This document shows positions 38,933 to 48,177 of a DNA stretch of 64,000 bases, piece by piece (within the stretch, counting starts at the first letter, position 1; every line of letters begins with the position of its first letter). The notes beneath the pieces are model-generated. The model had not been told where the DNA came from and did not search any database. It saw only the letters and a program-made list of their open reading frames with translations. The position numbers and the translations under genes were made by a program. This DNA is from Anaerocolumna sedimenticola. GTDB taxonomy: Bacteria > Bacillota > Clostridia > Lachnospirales > Lachnospiraceae. The DNA lies in the NCBI RefSeq assembly GCF_009931695.1, contig NZ_CP048000.1, positions 3,241,501 through 3,305,500 on the forward strand. Direction: 5' to 3'.

Positions 38933-39220
38933 CGAAAACAAAACAAATCCCAAGCTTCGAAAAGTAAGGGTTTTATGGTAAAATATTTGTATGGGATTAC
39001 AAAATAATTTACTTAAAAATTATACTTCATTTCAACAATTTTTCACAAAAGCGAGCTAAAGATATTTCAATTGAGCAGAACATAATTAGCTCTGCACAAA
39101 AAAGAATAAGTTGTGACAGAGACAAAAATAATATAACTGGACATTTATGCTAATATGTTGGATAATTATGTCGTTAGTATAGCTAAAAAGAGGTAGATGC
39201 CTATAATGCTGTATTACTGA
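38933..39220. other. Gene-less stretch before the TruA-like gene
   Basis: An AT-rich tract of about 290 bp. A 22-codon frame at 38991-39059 (MGLQNNLLKNYTSFQQ...) has no ribosome site I can defend. It could be a fragment of a degraded gene or chance. Confidence 0.4.
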
Positions 39221-39244
39221 ATGAATCTATTTAAAGGAGTAATT

Positions 39245-39991
39245 ATGCGTAATATAAAATTAGTATTGGAATATGATGGATCCCGTTATGACGGCTGGCA
39301 GAAACAGGCTGGTAATCTTAAAAGCATTACCATACAGGACAAGTTAGAAAGCGTATTATCTAAAATGGAAAACGAACCTGTAACTGTAATCGGAGCATTA
39401 AGGACAGAGGCAGGTGTTCACGCATATGCACAAATAGCAAATTTTACAACAAATTCAGATATGAAGTTATATGAAATCAAACATTATCTTAACCGGTTTC
39501 TGCCCAGGGATATTGCTGTGCTGGAGGTAGCGGAAGTGCCAGAGCGGTTTCAGAGCAGTTTTAATGCAAAGGCATTTCGTTATGAATATAAGATATCTAT
39601 GGGAGAAGTACCGTCTGTTTTTGAACGTAAATATAACTATTACAGCTTTCATAAACTGGATGTTTTAAAAATGAAACAGGGCGCCGCTCATTTAATTGGA
39701 AAACATGATTTTAAAGCATTTTCTGATAACAAACGAATGAAAAAATCAACGGAAAGAACCATTAACCAAATTGATGTTTACTCAGATATTAATGAAGTGG
39801 TCATTACTATTGAAGCAGATGACTTTTGGCCTAACATGGCAAGAATAATTATTGGAACATTGATTGAAATAGGAGAGGGTACCAGAGAACCTGAATCTAT
39901 GAAAGAAATTCTGGAAAGCGGTAAAAGGGAAATGGCAGGAATGACTGCAGAAGCCAGAGGATTATTTTTACAGGAAGTGATTTTTTACTAA
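39245..39991 (+). CDS. TruA-like tRNA pseudouridine synthase paralogue with altered active site
   Basis: A 248-residue TruA-family protein. TruA makes pseudouridine at positions 38-40 of tRNA, using an invariant Asp in GRTDAGVHA. Here the motif reads ALRTEAGVHAYAQ, so the catalytic Asp is Glu and the preceding Gly is Leu. The rest of the fold is conserved (YDGSRYDGWQKQ, RFQSSFNAKAFRYEY, FWPNMARIIIGTLIEIGEG). An AAAGGAG site precedes ATG 39245; an in-frame ATG at 39221 is rejected. It may be inactive or altered in specificity; a canonical truA presumably exists elsewhere. Confidence 0.85.
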   Translation: MRNIKLVLEYDGSRYDGWQKQAGNLKSITIQDKLESVLSKMENEPVTVIGALRTEAGVHAYAQIANFTTNSDMKLYEIKHYLNRFLPRDIAVLEVAEVPERFQSSFNAKAFRYEYKISMGEVPSVFERKYNYYSFHKLDVLKMKQGAAHLIGKHDFKAFSDNKRMKKSTERTINQIDVYSDINEVVITIEADDFWPNMARIIIGTLIEIGEGTREPESMKEILESGKREMAGMTAEARGLFLQEVIFY

Positions 39992-40308
39992 GGGTTAACT
40001 TAGATTAAATCATGATTTTGCAAGTAGCTTTGCAATTATTTATATAAAATTAGTAATGGTTAATAACACTTATAACATGAATTTACCTAAATTAATTGCA
40101 TATTTTTATACCGGCTTAAATCATTATATTAAAATTAAAAAGATTATTTGGGAAATATATTATAAAATTACTAAAAAAAGGAAATTGATTAAACCAATAA
40201 TGATATTATGATTAAATTTAAACTGATCTAAATTTTAGTAAGCTAATTTATATTAATTCAATGTTAAATTTAACTGGTAATTTAGTTTAAAATTAGGTTA
40301 TTATTTTA

Positions 40309-40337
40309 TTGCTATATAGAATAAAAAGGTATATAAT
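40309..40337 (+). promoter_or_regulatory. Promoter of the LacI-family gene
   Basis: TTGCTA (40309-40314), 17 bp, TATAAT (40332-40337), 30 bp before the start. The rest of the gap 39992-40308 is very AT-rich and shows nothing else. Confidence 0.7.
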
Positions 40338-40367
40338 TTTCATAGATAAGATTTGGGGAGGATATCT

Positions 40368-41429
40368 ATGAAAAATGTAACAATGAAAGATATTGCTGAT
40401 AAACTTAATATAAGTACTGTAACCGTATCAAAAGCACTTTCTGATAAGGATGGAGTAAGTAATGAGCTGAGAGATAAAATTAAAAGTATTGCGGAGGAGA
40501 TGGGGTATCGTTATAATTCTCTGGCAAAAGGAATGAAAGAGGGAAAGAGTTATAATATAGGCATACTCATAGCTGACCGTTTTATCCGGGATGATGGAGA
40601 TGCATTTTATCTTAAAATGTATCAGGGTGTTGTAAAGGCTTTATCAAAAGTTAACTATTACGGTATTATGGAAATTATCTCATCAGATTCCGAGAAAAAA
40701 GTGGTATTGCCTAATATTCTTTCCGATAATAAAGTGGATGGAATCATTATTTTGGGGCAAATAAGCTTTAATTATGTGAATCTTGTCAAGAATACTGCAA
40801 TACCTTTAGTGCTTTTAGATTTTTATGATGAACTTCTGGATGTTGATTCTATAATCAGCGATAGCTTTTATGGCTCTTATAAAATTACAAATTATTTAAT
40901 AGCTCAAGGCCACAGAGAAATTGGATTTGTAGGTAATATTTTTTCAACAAGCAGTATTCTGGACCGGTATCTGGGTTATTATAAAGCATTAATATCCAAT
41001 GGATTTGCTGTGAGAGAAGATTGGATACTTAACGATCGAAGTGAAGAAGGCGAATATATAGACTTTAAGCTTCCGGATCAGATGCCAACGGCTTTTGTAT
41101 GTAATAACGATGGGGTTGCTTATTTGTTTATGAACAAATTAAAAAAGCTGGGTTACAATGTACCTTCTGAAATATCCGTAGTAGGATTTGATAATGATAT
41201 AGTTGCCAGTATCTCAATTCCCAAGTTAACAACAGTAGAGGTGGATATAGAAACGATGACAGAAACTGCAGTTGATGTGGTTATACAAAAAATTAACGGG
41301 GACAAACTAACAATTGGAAGAAAAGTAATTACCGGGAAGTTAATACTTCGTGATTCTGTTGCTAAGTTGGAACGCAAAACTGATAAATTGGACCATAAGA
41401 TAAAAGAAGGATTAAAACAATATATCTGA
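40368..41429 (+). CDS. LacI family transcriptional regulator
   Basis: A roughly 353-residue repressor-type protein. The N-terminal helix-turn-helix and hinge helix (MKDIADKLNISTVTVSKALSD) are followed by a periplasmic-binding-protein-like sensor domain (GRDxx-type effector fold; IGILIADRFI, GIIILGQISF, AFVCNNDGVAYLFMNKL). ATG 40368 follows GGGGAGG; an in-frame TTG (40353) overlaps that site. No sugar genes are immediately adjacent, so the regulon cannot be inferred. It ends at a strong terminator. Confidence 0.93.
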   Translation: MKNVTMKDIADKLNISTVTVSKALSDKDGVSNELRDKIKSIAEEMGYRYNSLAKGMKEGKSYNIGILIADRFIRDDGDAFYLKMYQGVVKALSKVNYYGIMEIISSDSEKKVVLPNILSDNKVDGIIILGQISFNYVNLVKNTAIPLVLLDFYDELLDVDSIISDSFYGSYKITNYLIAQGHREIGFVGNIFSTSSILDRYLGYYKALISNGFAVREDWILNDRSEEGEYIDFKLPDQMPTAFVCNNDGVAYLFMNKLKKLGYNVPSEISVVGFDNDIVASISIPKLTTVEVDIETMTETAVDVVIQKINGDKLTIGRKVITGKLILRDSVAKLERKTDKLDHKIKEGLKQYI

Positions 41430-41435
41430 TAGAAA

Positions 41436-41477
41436 GAGGCATTCACAAAACTAAGATTTTTGAGAATGCCTCTTTTA
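41436..41477 (+). terminator. Terminator after the LacI-family gene
   Basis: GAGGCATTC-CAAAA pairs with TTTTG-GAATGCCTC, followed by TTTTATTT. It is directly followed by the second copy of a 34-bp dispersed repeat. Confidence 0.85.
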
Positions 41478-41510
41478 TTTCCGCGAAAGCAAAGTGAGAA
41501 TTAGCAAGCT
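41477..41510. repeat. Second copy of the 34-bp dispersed repeat
   Basis: Identical over 34 bp to 38632-38665 (begins ATTTCCGCGAAAGCAAAGTG, ends TTAGCAAGCT). The rest of the large palindromic element is missing here, so this is a truncated copy. Confidence 0.85.
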
Positions 41511-41554
41511 AATATGTCTTTTTGCATAATTCTTTTAACATTTATCGTTTACTA

Positions 41555-42058
41555 TTATTCTTTTTCGAAAATTTTCGCAATTTCTGATATATAAAGATAG
41601 TGATAGTCTTTATCCGGGTAATTGATTCCAGGTAACTCGGTATCAATGAAGCTTTTTTCATCATATTGTTGCATAAACAGTTTTTTACAGAATAACACTG
41701 TCTTGGCTTCTGCAAAGTAAGGAATCTTGTCCTCATGAAGTACCGTTAAACCGGATTTTAATATCTTATCTTCATCTCTGCCGGAAACGGAACCTAAATA
41801 ACCTAAAACTTTGTGATAACTTTCATCATAAAAGCTTAGTGAAAACGAATCTGCTGCATCAATAAATTCTTTTGTGTAACGCTGGGGACGGATTACTATA
41901 AATGCTACATTTTTACCCCACATGATACCAAATCCACCCCAGGAAGCTGTCATTGTATTTACTTTACCTTCTTTTTCTGCTGTAATTAACATCCACTCCT
42001 GGCCTAGCATATGAAAAGGATTCCCTTGCAGCTGTACAGGTGAAATTTCTTTAAACAT
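41555..42058 (-). CDS. Flavin reductase family protein
   Basis: A 167-residue FMN-binding split-barrel protein of the flavin reductase-like group common in anaerobes. The motif LITAEKEGKVNTMTASWGGFG and the VIRPQRYTKEFIDAADSFSLSF block are typical of the FMN-binding fold. ATG 42058 has AAGGAG; an in-frame extension to 42181 runs through promoter-like AT-rich DNA and is rejected. No partner gene; the physiological acceptor is unknown. Confidence 0.88.
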   Translation of the reverse strand: MFKEISPVQLQGNPFHMLGQEWMLITAEKEGKVNTMTASWGGFGIMWGKNVAFIVIRPQRYTKEFIDAADSFSLSFYDESYHKVLGYLGSVSGRDEDKILKSGLTVLHEDKIPYFAEAKTVLFCKKLFMQQYDEKSFIDTELPGINYPDKDYHYLYISEIAKIFEKE

Positions 42059-42119
42059 AGTATTCAACTCCTTCCTAATCTTAATAAAAACAAGTTGCAA
42101 TATCCGACTTTTTAAATTA

Positions 42120-42161
42120 TTATAGCTGGCTTTATATTTATTATAGCTGACTTTATAAATA
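42120..42161. repeat. Tandem 21-bp duplication upstream of the flavin reductase gene
   Basis: Two 21-bp units, each TTATAGCTGrCTTTATAwwTA, are adjacent, about 60 bp upstream of the start, in the presumed promoter. They could be a paired regulator site. Confidence 0.6.
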
Positions 42162-42273
42162 TATAACTTTATAACGAACAAAAAATTTGGAAAAGATTTA
42201 CCTCTAAAGTAAGATATTACTTATATTATAATACTATGTTATTCCCAGAAGCAAGTAAATTAGTTGCAGAATA

Positions 42274-42350
42274 AAGGGAAGTCAAAAGTTATCTTTTACC
42301 AAAATCAGATAAAAATCTAATGTTTGGAGGATATCATTTTGACTTCCCTT
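42274..42350 (-). terminator. Long-stem terminator of glmS
   Basis: AAGGGAAGTCAAAA (42274-42287) pairs exactly with TTTTGACTTCCCTT (42337-42350) across a loop of about 50 nt. Read on the minus strand it is followed by TATTCTGC. It lies 60 bp beyond the glmS stop. Confidence 0.7.
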
Positions 42351-42410
42351 ACTATTTCTCTAGAACAAAATTTTCAATAATAAACACCGGTTTTTATATT
42401 TAATAAAAAT

Positions 42411-44233
42411 CTATTCTACAGTCACGGATTTAGCTAAGTTGCGAGGTTGATCTACATTTAATCCGCGATGTACAGAGGTGTAATAAGCCAGTAACTGCAA
42501 TACAACAGCGGTCGTAAAGGGCGCCATATTATCTGATAACTTAGGTAAAGCGATATGATAATCGTAAATTGAGGAATCTACTTCGGAATCCCCATTGGTT
42601 ATTAATATAACCAAAGCTTCTCTTGCACGGACTTCACGGATATTGGAAATCATCTTATTATATACATTGGACTGAGTTGCCAATGCGATTACCGGTATAC
42701 CCTCCGTAACAAGGGAGAGAGTGCCGTGTTTTAATTCTCCGGCGGCATAAGCTTCCGAATGGATATAGCTGATTTCCTTTAATTTTATAGAACCCTCACA
42801 GGAAAGAGCATAATCAAGTCCTCGGCCTATAAAGAATAAATCTTCCTTTTCTGCAAGGGTTTCGCAGATCTTATTTATATCATCTGCCAAAGTCAGGGTT
42901 TTTTCAACTGCCGGAATAACCGATTGCAGTTCCTCAATTTGTCTCATACAATCCGTTTCCGATATCGTACCTTTTATTAGTGCAAAATGGTATGCGACTA
43001 GATACAGGCAGGATAATTGGGCAGTGTAAGCTTTTGTACTTGCAACGGCGATTTCCGGTCCGGCATGGGTATATAATACATAATCACTTTCTCTTGCGAT
43101 GGAAGAACCTTTAACATTAACGATAGATAAAGTTTTAGCCTGATGCTTATTGGCAAGTCTTAACGCTGCTAAGGTATCGGCAGTTTCTCCGGATTGGGAA
43201 ATGGTAATAAGCAATGTATTTTTATCAATAATCGGATCCTGGTAGCGGAATTCTGAAGCTATTTCAACAGTAACCGGTATTCTAAGCAGTTTTTCCATCA
43301 TTACTTTACCGACTAAACCCGCATGCATAGCCGTACCGCATGCGGCGATTACAATTCGGTTAACATTATCAAATACCTGATCCGGAATTTCATCCGTAGA
43401 AAAGTCAGGAAGCTGTTTGTTTTTAATACGGGGTACGATGGTAGAGCGGAGTGACTCAGGCTGTTCATGGATTTCTTTTAACATAAAATGCGGATACCCC
43501 CTTTCCTGGCTGCGGTCATATCCCAATTGACATGAAGCATTTTAGGGGTAATTACGGTATCATTTAAATCCATAACGGTTATATTATCCTTTGTTAAGCG
43601 TGCAATATGCATTTCCGGCAATACAAAATAGTCCTTGGAATAACTAATTAATGCAACCATATCAGATGCAATAACGGAACCTTCTTTTGCATGGCAGGCA
43701 ACCAAAGGACTTCCGTTACGCAAACAATAGATTACCTCCGGTTCGTCAGCAAACAAGATGCAAAAAGCGTAGGCACCGTCCAGGCGTTTAATGGCTTCTT
43801 TTATGGCAGCAACGGCATCTCCGTCATATAAACTATCGATTAGCATAGCAGCGATTTCCGTATCGGTCTGTGATACGGGATGTTTCCCTAAAACAGCAAG
43901 TTCTAACTCTAATTCATGATAATTTTCAATGATACCATTATGAATTAAAGTAACACGGCCAAAAGTATGAGGATGGGAGTTAGTATCTGATACACCCCCA
44001 TGAGTAGCCCAACGGGTATGACCAATTCCACAGGAACTATTCATATCAGTGGCATAGGTTACCTTATCACGCAGGGAGGATACTTTTCCGGTTGTTTTAA
44101 TTGTCCGGATACTGCTATTATGAAAGAATGCAATTCCTGCGCTGTCATACCCACGGTATTCCAATGCAGTAAGCCCATCCAAAAGCACATTTTTAGCCTC
44201 TAAATATCCTGTAAAACCAATAATTCCACACAT
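42411..44233 (-). CDS. glmS: Glutamine-fructose-6-phosphate aminotransferase, frameshifted in this sequence
   Basis: GlmS makes glucosamine-6-phosphate from fructose-6-phosphate and glutamine, the first step to UDP-GlcNAc. The N-terminal part (MCGIIGFTGYL..., to about 43478) is the class II glutaminase with nucleophile Cys2. The C-terminal part (42411-43526) holds two SIS sugar-isomerase domains (SQSGETADTLAALR, KLKEISYIHSEAYAAGELKHG). They are split at a C run near 43496-43500; one added base gives ARKGGYPHFMLKEI and a protein of about 607 residues. ATG 44233 follows AAGGAG and places Cys second. Controlled by the upstream ribozyme. Confidence 0.93.
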
Positions 44234-44504
44234 AAAATAATCTCCTTCCTTATTTTCGCATAACAATAAGCCGAATGAGGATATAATTTTAAGCAGGGAA
44301 AATAACAGTTCCTAAAGATTCCGGGACTGTCTATCAGCGTGTAAATTATATTGTTCATTCAGTTAAAGTATTACGAAAGAGCAAACCGATTTACGGTTCA
44401 AATTTAGTTTTCAATGTTCAGTTTTCTATAACAACTTTCGATCAGAATTCACAGTAATACTAAGCTTCAATATATATTGAAGTCAGGGCAGTACCTAATT
44501 CTTT

Positions 44505-44769
44505 TCCTGGTTATGCCGTTTTTGTATTCCGGTTACCCGGAGTTTTTTCGACATATCACACATCCAAGTATGTGAGAGAGCATCCGCCGAATAGTTCGAT
44601 GACTCTCTTCCTCGTTAACCTCTAAATAACAGGGAGTATCCTTTACTCCGAAGAGTGGTTTTTACTCCGAAGAGTGGTGTTTACTCTGAAGAGTGGTTTT
44701 TACTCTGAAGAGTGATTTTTACTCTGAAGAGTGATTTTTACTCTTTACCCAATAGAGGTGCATGGCGCT
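44505..44769 (-). ncRNA. glmS ribozyme with expanded P1 loop
   Basis: On the minus strand the self-cleavage core TTA/GCGCC lies at 44770-44764, with cleavage expected between the complements of 44769 and 44768. P1 is ACCTCTA (44759-44753) with TAGAGGT (44624-44618). The conserved core AACGAGGA...GAGAGTCATCGAAC, TTCGGCGGATGCTCTCTC, the P3 hairpin CACAT/ATGTG and the P4 region (ACTCCGGGTAACCGGA, AACGGCAT) follow in the right order. The family senses glucosamine-6-phosphate and cleaves the glmS mRNA. The P1 loop is 128 nt and contains a tandem hairpin array. Confidence 0.88.
44645..44743 (-). repeat. Tandem array of five 19-nt mini-hairpin units inside the ribozyme P1 loop
   Basis: ACTC-yGAA-GAGT starts at 44645, 44664, 44683, 44702 and 44721, exactly 19 bp apart, with a partial sixth at 44740. 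In the RNA each is a 4-bp stem with a UUCA (three units) or UUCG (two units) tetraloop, joined by 7-nt A-rich linkers. Confidence 0.9.
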
Positions 44770-44986
44770 AATTTAAACATTTCTGTTAGACAGATCTTGG
44801 GTTGATCTAATTGACGGGTTTATAAGTATCACAAAATCAATATATGTATTAACACTCCTTCCTGTTACAAATATAAAATTGTTCAGTAACTATGATTTCT
44901 GCGATGGTGTCATGGTAACATGAAAATGAGAAAAAGTCAATGTATCAGGCGGTAGAATTGTATTATTTAGAATACTATTATAAGCA

Positions 44987-45026
44987 AATAAGGACGTAAA
45001 TTAAATTAAATAGCGTCCTTATTTTT
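44987..45026 (+). terminator. Hairpin terminator between glmS and rhaB
   Basis: AATAAGGACG pairs with CGTCCTTATT around an AT-rich loop, followed by TTTTT on the plus strand. Read leftwards the complement also ends in AT-rich DNA. No gene reads into it from the left on the plus strand, so it may insulate rhaB or form part of its leader. Confidence 0.6.
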
Positions 45027-45060
45027 TAAAATAATTTCGGTATAATATAACTTAACGGAT

Positions 45061-45155
45061 GATGCTTTTTATCTTTCGAAAAAAAGGTGCTGGCTTTGTA
45101 CCGAGCATCCAATTAAAGGAACATGATTTCGTTCCAATAATATAAAAGCACTGAC
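45061..45155 (+). promoter_or_regulatory. Hairpin-containing leader of rhaB
   Basis: TATAAT at about 45041 could be a -10 box, with a poor -35. The leader can form GGATGatGCT/AGCATCC and GGAAC/GTTCC hairpins before a AGGAAGTGAGG ribosome site. No known riboswitch is recognised. Confidence 0.35.
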
Positions 45156-45193
45156 TTATGGGAGATGTGTATTTAGAGGAAGTGAGGATTTAT

Positions 45194-46611
45194 ATGCAGA
45201 AATACTATTTAGCAGTAGATATTGGTGCATCAAGCGGCAGACACATTTTAGGCTGCCTTACAGATGACAAAATTACCTTGGAAGAAGTTTACCGTTTTGA
45301 AAATGGTATGGTAAAAAAAGACGGAAATTTGTGCTGGGAACTGGACAGACTTTTTGAAGAAATCAAAAATGGTTTGAAAAAATGTAAAGAGATTGGTAAA
45401 ATTCCGACCAGCATGGGTATTGATACCTGGGCGGTGGATTTTGTATTACTGGATTCCAAGGATCAGATTCTTGGTAATACGGTAGGGTACCGTGACAGAA
45501 GAACTACAGGTATGGACACTTTAGTTTATAATAAGATTGCCGAAGATGAATTATATAACAGGACAGGTATACAGAAACAGATCTTTAATACCATATATCA
45601 ATTAATGGCAGTTAAAACACAAAATCCCGATCACATGGAAAAAGCAGAGAGCTTCTTAATGGTACCGGATTATTTTAATTATTTATTAACCGGGAATAAA
45701 CGGAATGAATATACCAATGCAACAACGACTCAACTTGTGAGTCCGGTAACGAAAGACTGGGATGATGAATTAATAAATCAACTGGGATTTAACAGAAAGA
45801 TGTTCTGTGAGATTTCTCTCCCTAAAACCGTGGTGGGTAAATTCTCAGATCAGGTAAAGGAAGAAGTCGGATTTGACTGTGAGGTAATTCTGCCGGCTAC
45901 TCACGATACTGGATCTGCCGTATTATCCGTTCCGGCTAATGATGATGATTACTTCTATATCAGTTCAGGAACCTGGTCATTAATGGGTATTGAAAGAACG
46001 GAGGCAGATTGCAGCCAGGTAAGCAAAATGGCAAACTTTACTAATGAAGGCGGATATGATTATCGTTTCCGTTATCTTAAAAATATCATGGGATTATGGA
46101 TGATACAGTCTGTCAGACATGAATTAAACGATGCTTATTCCTTTGCAAAGTTATGTGAACTGGCAATGGAAGCAGACGATTTTACATCCAGAGTTGATGT
46201 AAATGCAGACTGCTTCCTATCTCCGGATAATATGACAGAAGCAATAAAGAAGTATTGCAGGGATACCAATCAGAAAGAGCCTGCTACGGTGGGAGAGCTT
46301 GCTGCCTGTATCTATCATAGTTTAGCCAAAAGTTACGCGGATACTGTGGATGAAATTGAAAAGATAACCGGAAGAACATATTCCAGAATTCATATCGTAG
46401 GCGGCGGATCCAACGCGGATTATTTAAATGAACTGACTGCAAACTATACAAAAAAGCCGTATATGCCGGCCCAACAGAGGCAACGGCGATTGGTAACATA
46501 CTAGCGCAAATGTTGAAAGCAGATGAATACAAAACTTTAGAGGATGCAAGAACAGGTGTATTCAATTCTTTCCCAATTAAAGAATTTAAAGGCTATTGCG
46601 AAACTATATAG
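45194..46611 (+). CDS. rhaB: L-rhamnulokinase, frameshifted in this sequence and with a replaced C-terminus
   Basis: A FGGY-family kinase phosphorylating L-rhamnulose to rhamnulose-1-phosphate. The N-terminal ATPase motif YYLAVDIGASSGRHILG, SMGIDTWAVDFVLLD, SSGTWSLMGIE and IVGGGSNADYLNELTA fit RhaB. The frame stops early at 46504 because the A run near 46449-46454 has six bases. With seven it reads KKAVYAGPTEATAIGNILAQML and runs on to 46611. The last six residues (GYCETI) come from an inserted element at 46591-46738; the ancestral end was FPIKEFK plus TAA. ATG 45194 is chosen over 45158 because of its ribosome site. Confidence 0.92.
46576..46590 (+). repeat. Left flanking direct repeat of the MITE-like element
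   Basis: ATTAAAGAATTTAAA, identical to 46739-46753. This copy lies in the rhaB coding frame (IKEFK). Confidence 0.85.
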
Positions 46612-46738
46612 TTTTCTGAATATACCATACAATTAATACGAATTTCATAGCTTCAGTTACCTTTCAGGCAAGATTCAGCTCTGAAATTGTATTATTTGCA
46701 TGGTATATAGATGCAATAAGCTAGTTTCGCAATTGCCT
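46591..46738. mobile_element. MITE-like 148-bp palindromic insertion between rhaB and rhaA
   Basis: Terminal inverted repeats GGCTATTGCGAAACTA / TAGTTTCGCAATTGCC (one mismatch) bound a body that folds into one near-perfect hairpin (ATACCAT/ATGGTAT, TAATAC/GTATTA, ATTTCA/TGAAAT, AGCT/AGCT). It is flanked by 15-bp direct repeats. No reading frame. Removing it with one repeat restores rhaB ...KEFK-TAA and places an AAAAAGGAG site 8 bp before rhaA. Confidence 0.8.
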
Positions 46739-46753
46739 ATTAAAGAATTTAAA
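46739..46753 (+). repeat. Right flanking direct repeat of the MITE-like element
   Basis: ATTAAAGAATTTAAA, followed directly by TAA, the presumed original rhaB stop codon. Confidence 0.85.
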
Positions 46754-46772
46754 TAAAAAGGAGAATAAAACA

Positions 46773-48026
46773 ATGACAACAAAACAAAGATATGAATCAG
46801 CAAGAGAAATCTATAAAAATATCGGTGTGGATACCGATGAAGTGTTAAACCGTTTAAAAAATGTGGCTATCTCCATGCACTGCTGGCAAGGGGATGACGT
46901 GGCAGGTTTTGAAGGCGACGGACAGTTATCCGGCGGTATCCAGGCTACCGGTAATTATCCGGGTAAAGCCAGAAACCCGGAAGAATTAATGGCAGATATT
47001 GATAAAGCACTTAGTCTTATTCCAGGTACACATAGAATTAACCTTCATGCTAATTATGCAATCTTTGCACCTGGTGAAGAAGTAGATCGTGACAAATTAG
47101 AACCGAAGCATTTTACAAAATGGGTAGAATTTGCAAAAGCAAGAGGTCTTGGTTTGGATTTTAATCCTACTTATTTTTCTCATCCAAAGGCTGACGGATT
47201 AACTTTGTCCAGCGAAGATGAGTCCATCAGAAAATTCTGGATAAACCACGGAAAAGCATGCCTTAGAATTTCCGAATATTTCGCAAAAGAATTAAACAAA
47301 CCTTGTTTAATGAACATCTGGATTCCGGACGGATTTAAAGATATTCCGGCTGACCGTATGAGTCCAAGAGCCAGATTAAAAGATTCCTTAGATCAGATCT
47401 TATCTATTGGTTATGATAGAAACCTTGTAAATGTTGCAGTTGAATCCAAAGTATTTGGTATCGGTGTGGAAGCATGCACAGTCGGTTCCCACGAATTCTA
47501 CATGAATTATGCGGCAAAGAATAACATTCTCTGCTTATTAGATAACGGACATTATCATCCAACGGAAGTGGTTTCCGATAAAATACCATCCATGCTTCTT
47601 TTCTCAGACAAACTTGCCCTTCATGTTACAAGACCGATCAGATGGGATAGTGACCATGTGGTTTTATTTGATGATGAATTAAAAGAAATTGCAAAAGAAA
47701 TCGTAAGATGTGATGCCCTTGACAGAGTATTAATCGGATTAGATTACTTTGACGCAAGTATTAACCGAGTATCTGCCTGGGTAGTGGGTATGAGAAATAT
47801 GCAGAAAGCTCTTTTATATGCAATGCTTTCTCCAAGCAAAAAACTTGCAGATTTACAGAATGGCAGAAATTATACGGAACTTATGATGTTCCAGGAAGAA
47901 CTTAAATTCTATCCTTTTGGCGATGTATGGAATTATTTCTGCGAATTAAATCATGTTCCTGAAAAAGAAGATTGGTTTAAGACCATAAAAGAATATGAAT
48001 CAGATATTTTAGCTAAGAGAAGCTAA
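46773..48026 (+). CDS. rhaA: L-rhamnose isomerase
   Basis: It isomerises L-rhamnose to L-rhamnulose, with Mn2+ in a TIM barrel. The 417 residues include [60 protein letters not shown] and the [11 protein letters not shown] metal region, all typical of RhaA. It follows rhaB in the same operon with the inserted element between them, and ends at a good terminator. Confidence 0.97.
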   Translation: MTTKQRYESAREIYKNIGVDTDEVLNRLKNVAISMHCWQGDDVAGFEGDGQLSGGIQATGNYPGKARNPEELMADIDKALSLIPGTHRINLHANYAIFAPGEEVDRDKLEPKHFTKWVEFAKARGLGLDFNPTYFSHPKADGLTLSSEDESIRKFWINHGKACLRISEYFAKELNKPCLMNIWIPDGFKDIPADRMSPRARLKDSLDQILSIGYDRNLVNVAVESKVFGIGVEACTVGSHEFYMNYAAKNNILCLLDNGHYHPTEVVSDKIPSMLLFSDKLALHVTRPIRWDSDHVVLFDDELKEIAKEIVRCDALDRVLIGLDYFDASINRVSAWVVGMRNMQKALLYAMLSPSKKLADLQNGRNYTELMMFQEELKFYPFGDVWNYFCELNHVPEKEDWFKTIKEYESDILAKRS

Positions 48027-48036
48027 TAAAATAAAA

Positions 48037-48089
48037 CAGCCTGACATAAGAAGTATCTCTGGGATATCTTTTATGCCAGGCTGTTTTTA
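48037..48089 (+). terminator. Terminator after rhaA
   Basis: ACAGCCTGnCATAA pairs with TTATGCCAGGCTGT, with an inner TATC/GATA stem, followed by TTTTTA. Confidence 0.85.
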
Positions 48090-48127
48090 ACAATATAAAA
48101 GCAAATCTAAATTCCTGTTAATAAGAT

Positions 48128-48175
48128 AAAACAAATATAAAATAGAACAAATATAAAATAAAACAAATATAAAAA
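48128..48175. repeat. Three tandem 16-bp units before the yesM stop
   Basis: Units of the form AAAACAAATATAAAAT (with single changes) repeat at 48128, 48144 and 48160, ending 2 bp before the minus-strand stop codon of the sensor kinase. Confidence 0.8.
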
Positions 48176-48177
48176 AA

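Noticed and set aside
38991-39059. 22-codon reading frame as a real peptide gene
   Set aside because: No ribosome site, no conserved features and AT-rich context; it may be a fragment of a lost gene but cannot be supported.
44645-44743. CRISPR-like array
   Set aside because: The repeat unit is 19 bp with no spacers between copies, each unit is a self-complementary hairpin, there are no cas genes, and it lies inside the glmS ribozyme P1 loop.
46591-46738. Rho-independent terminator between rhaB and rhaA
   Set aside because: The stem is far too long, no T tract follows, and the flanking 15-bp direct repeats and reconstructed ancestral junction fit an insertion better.
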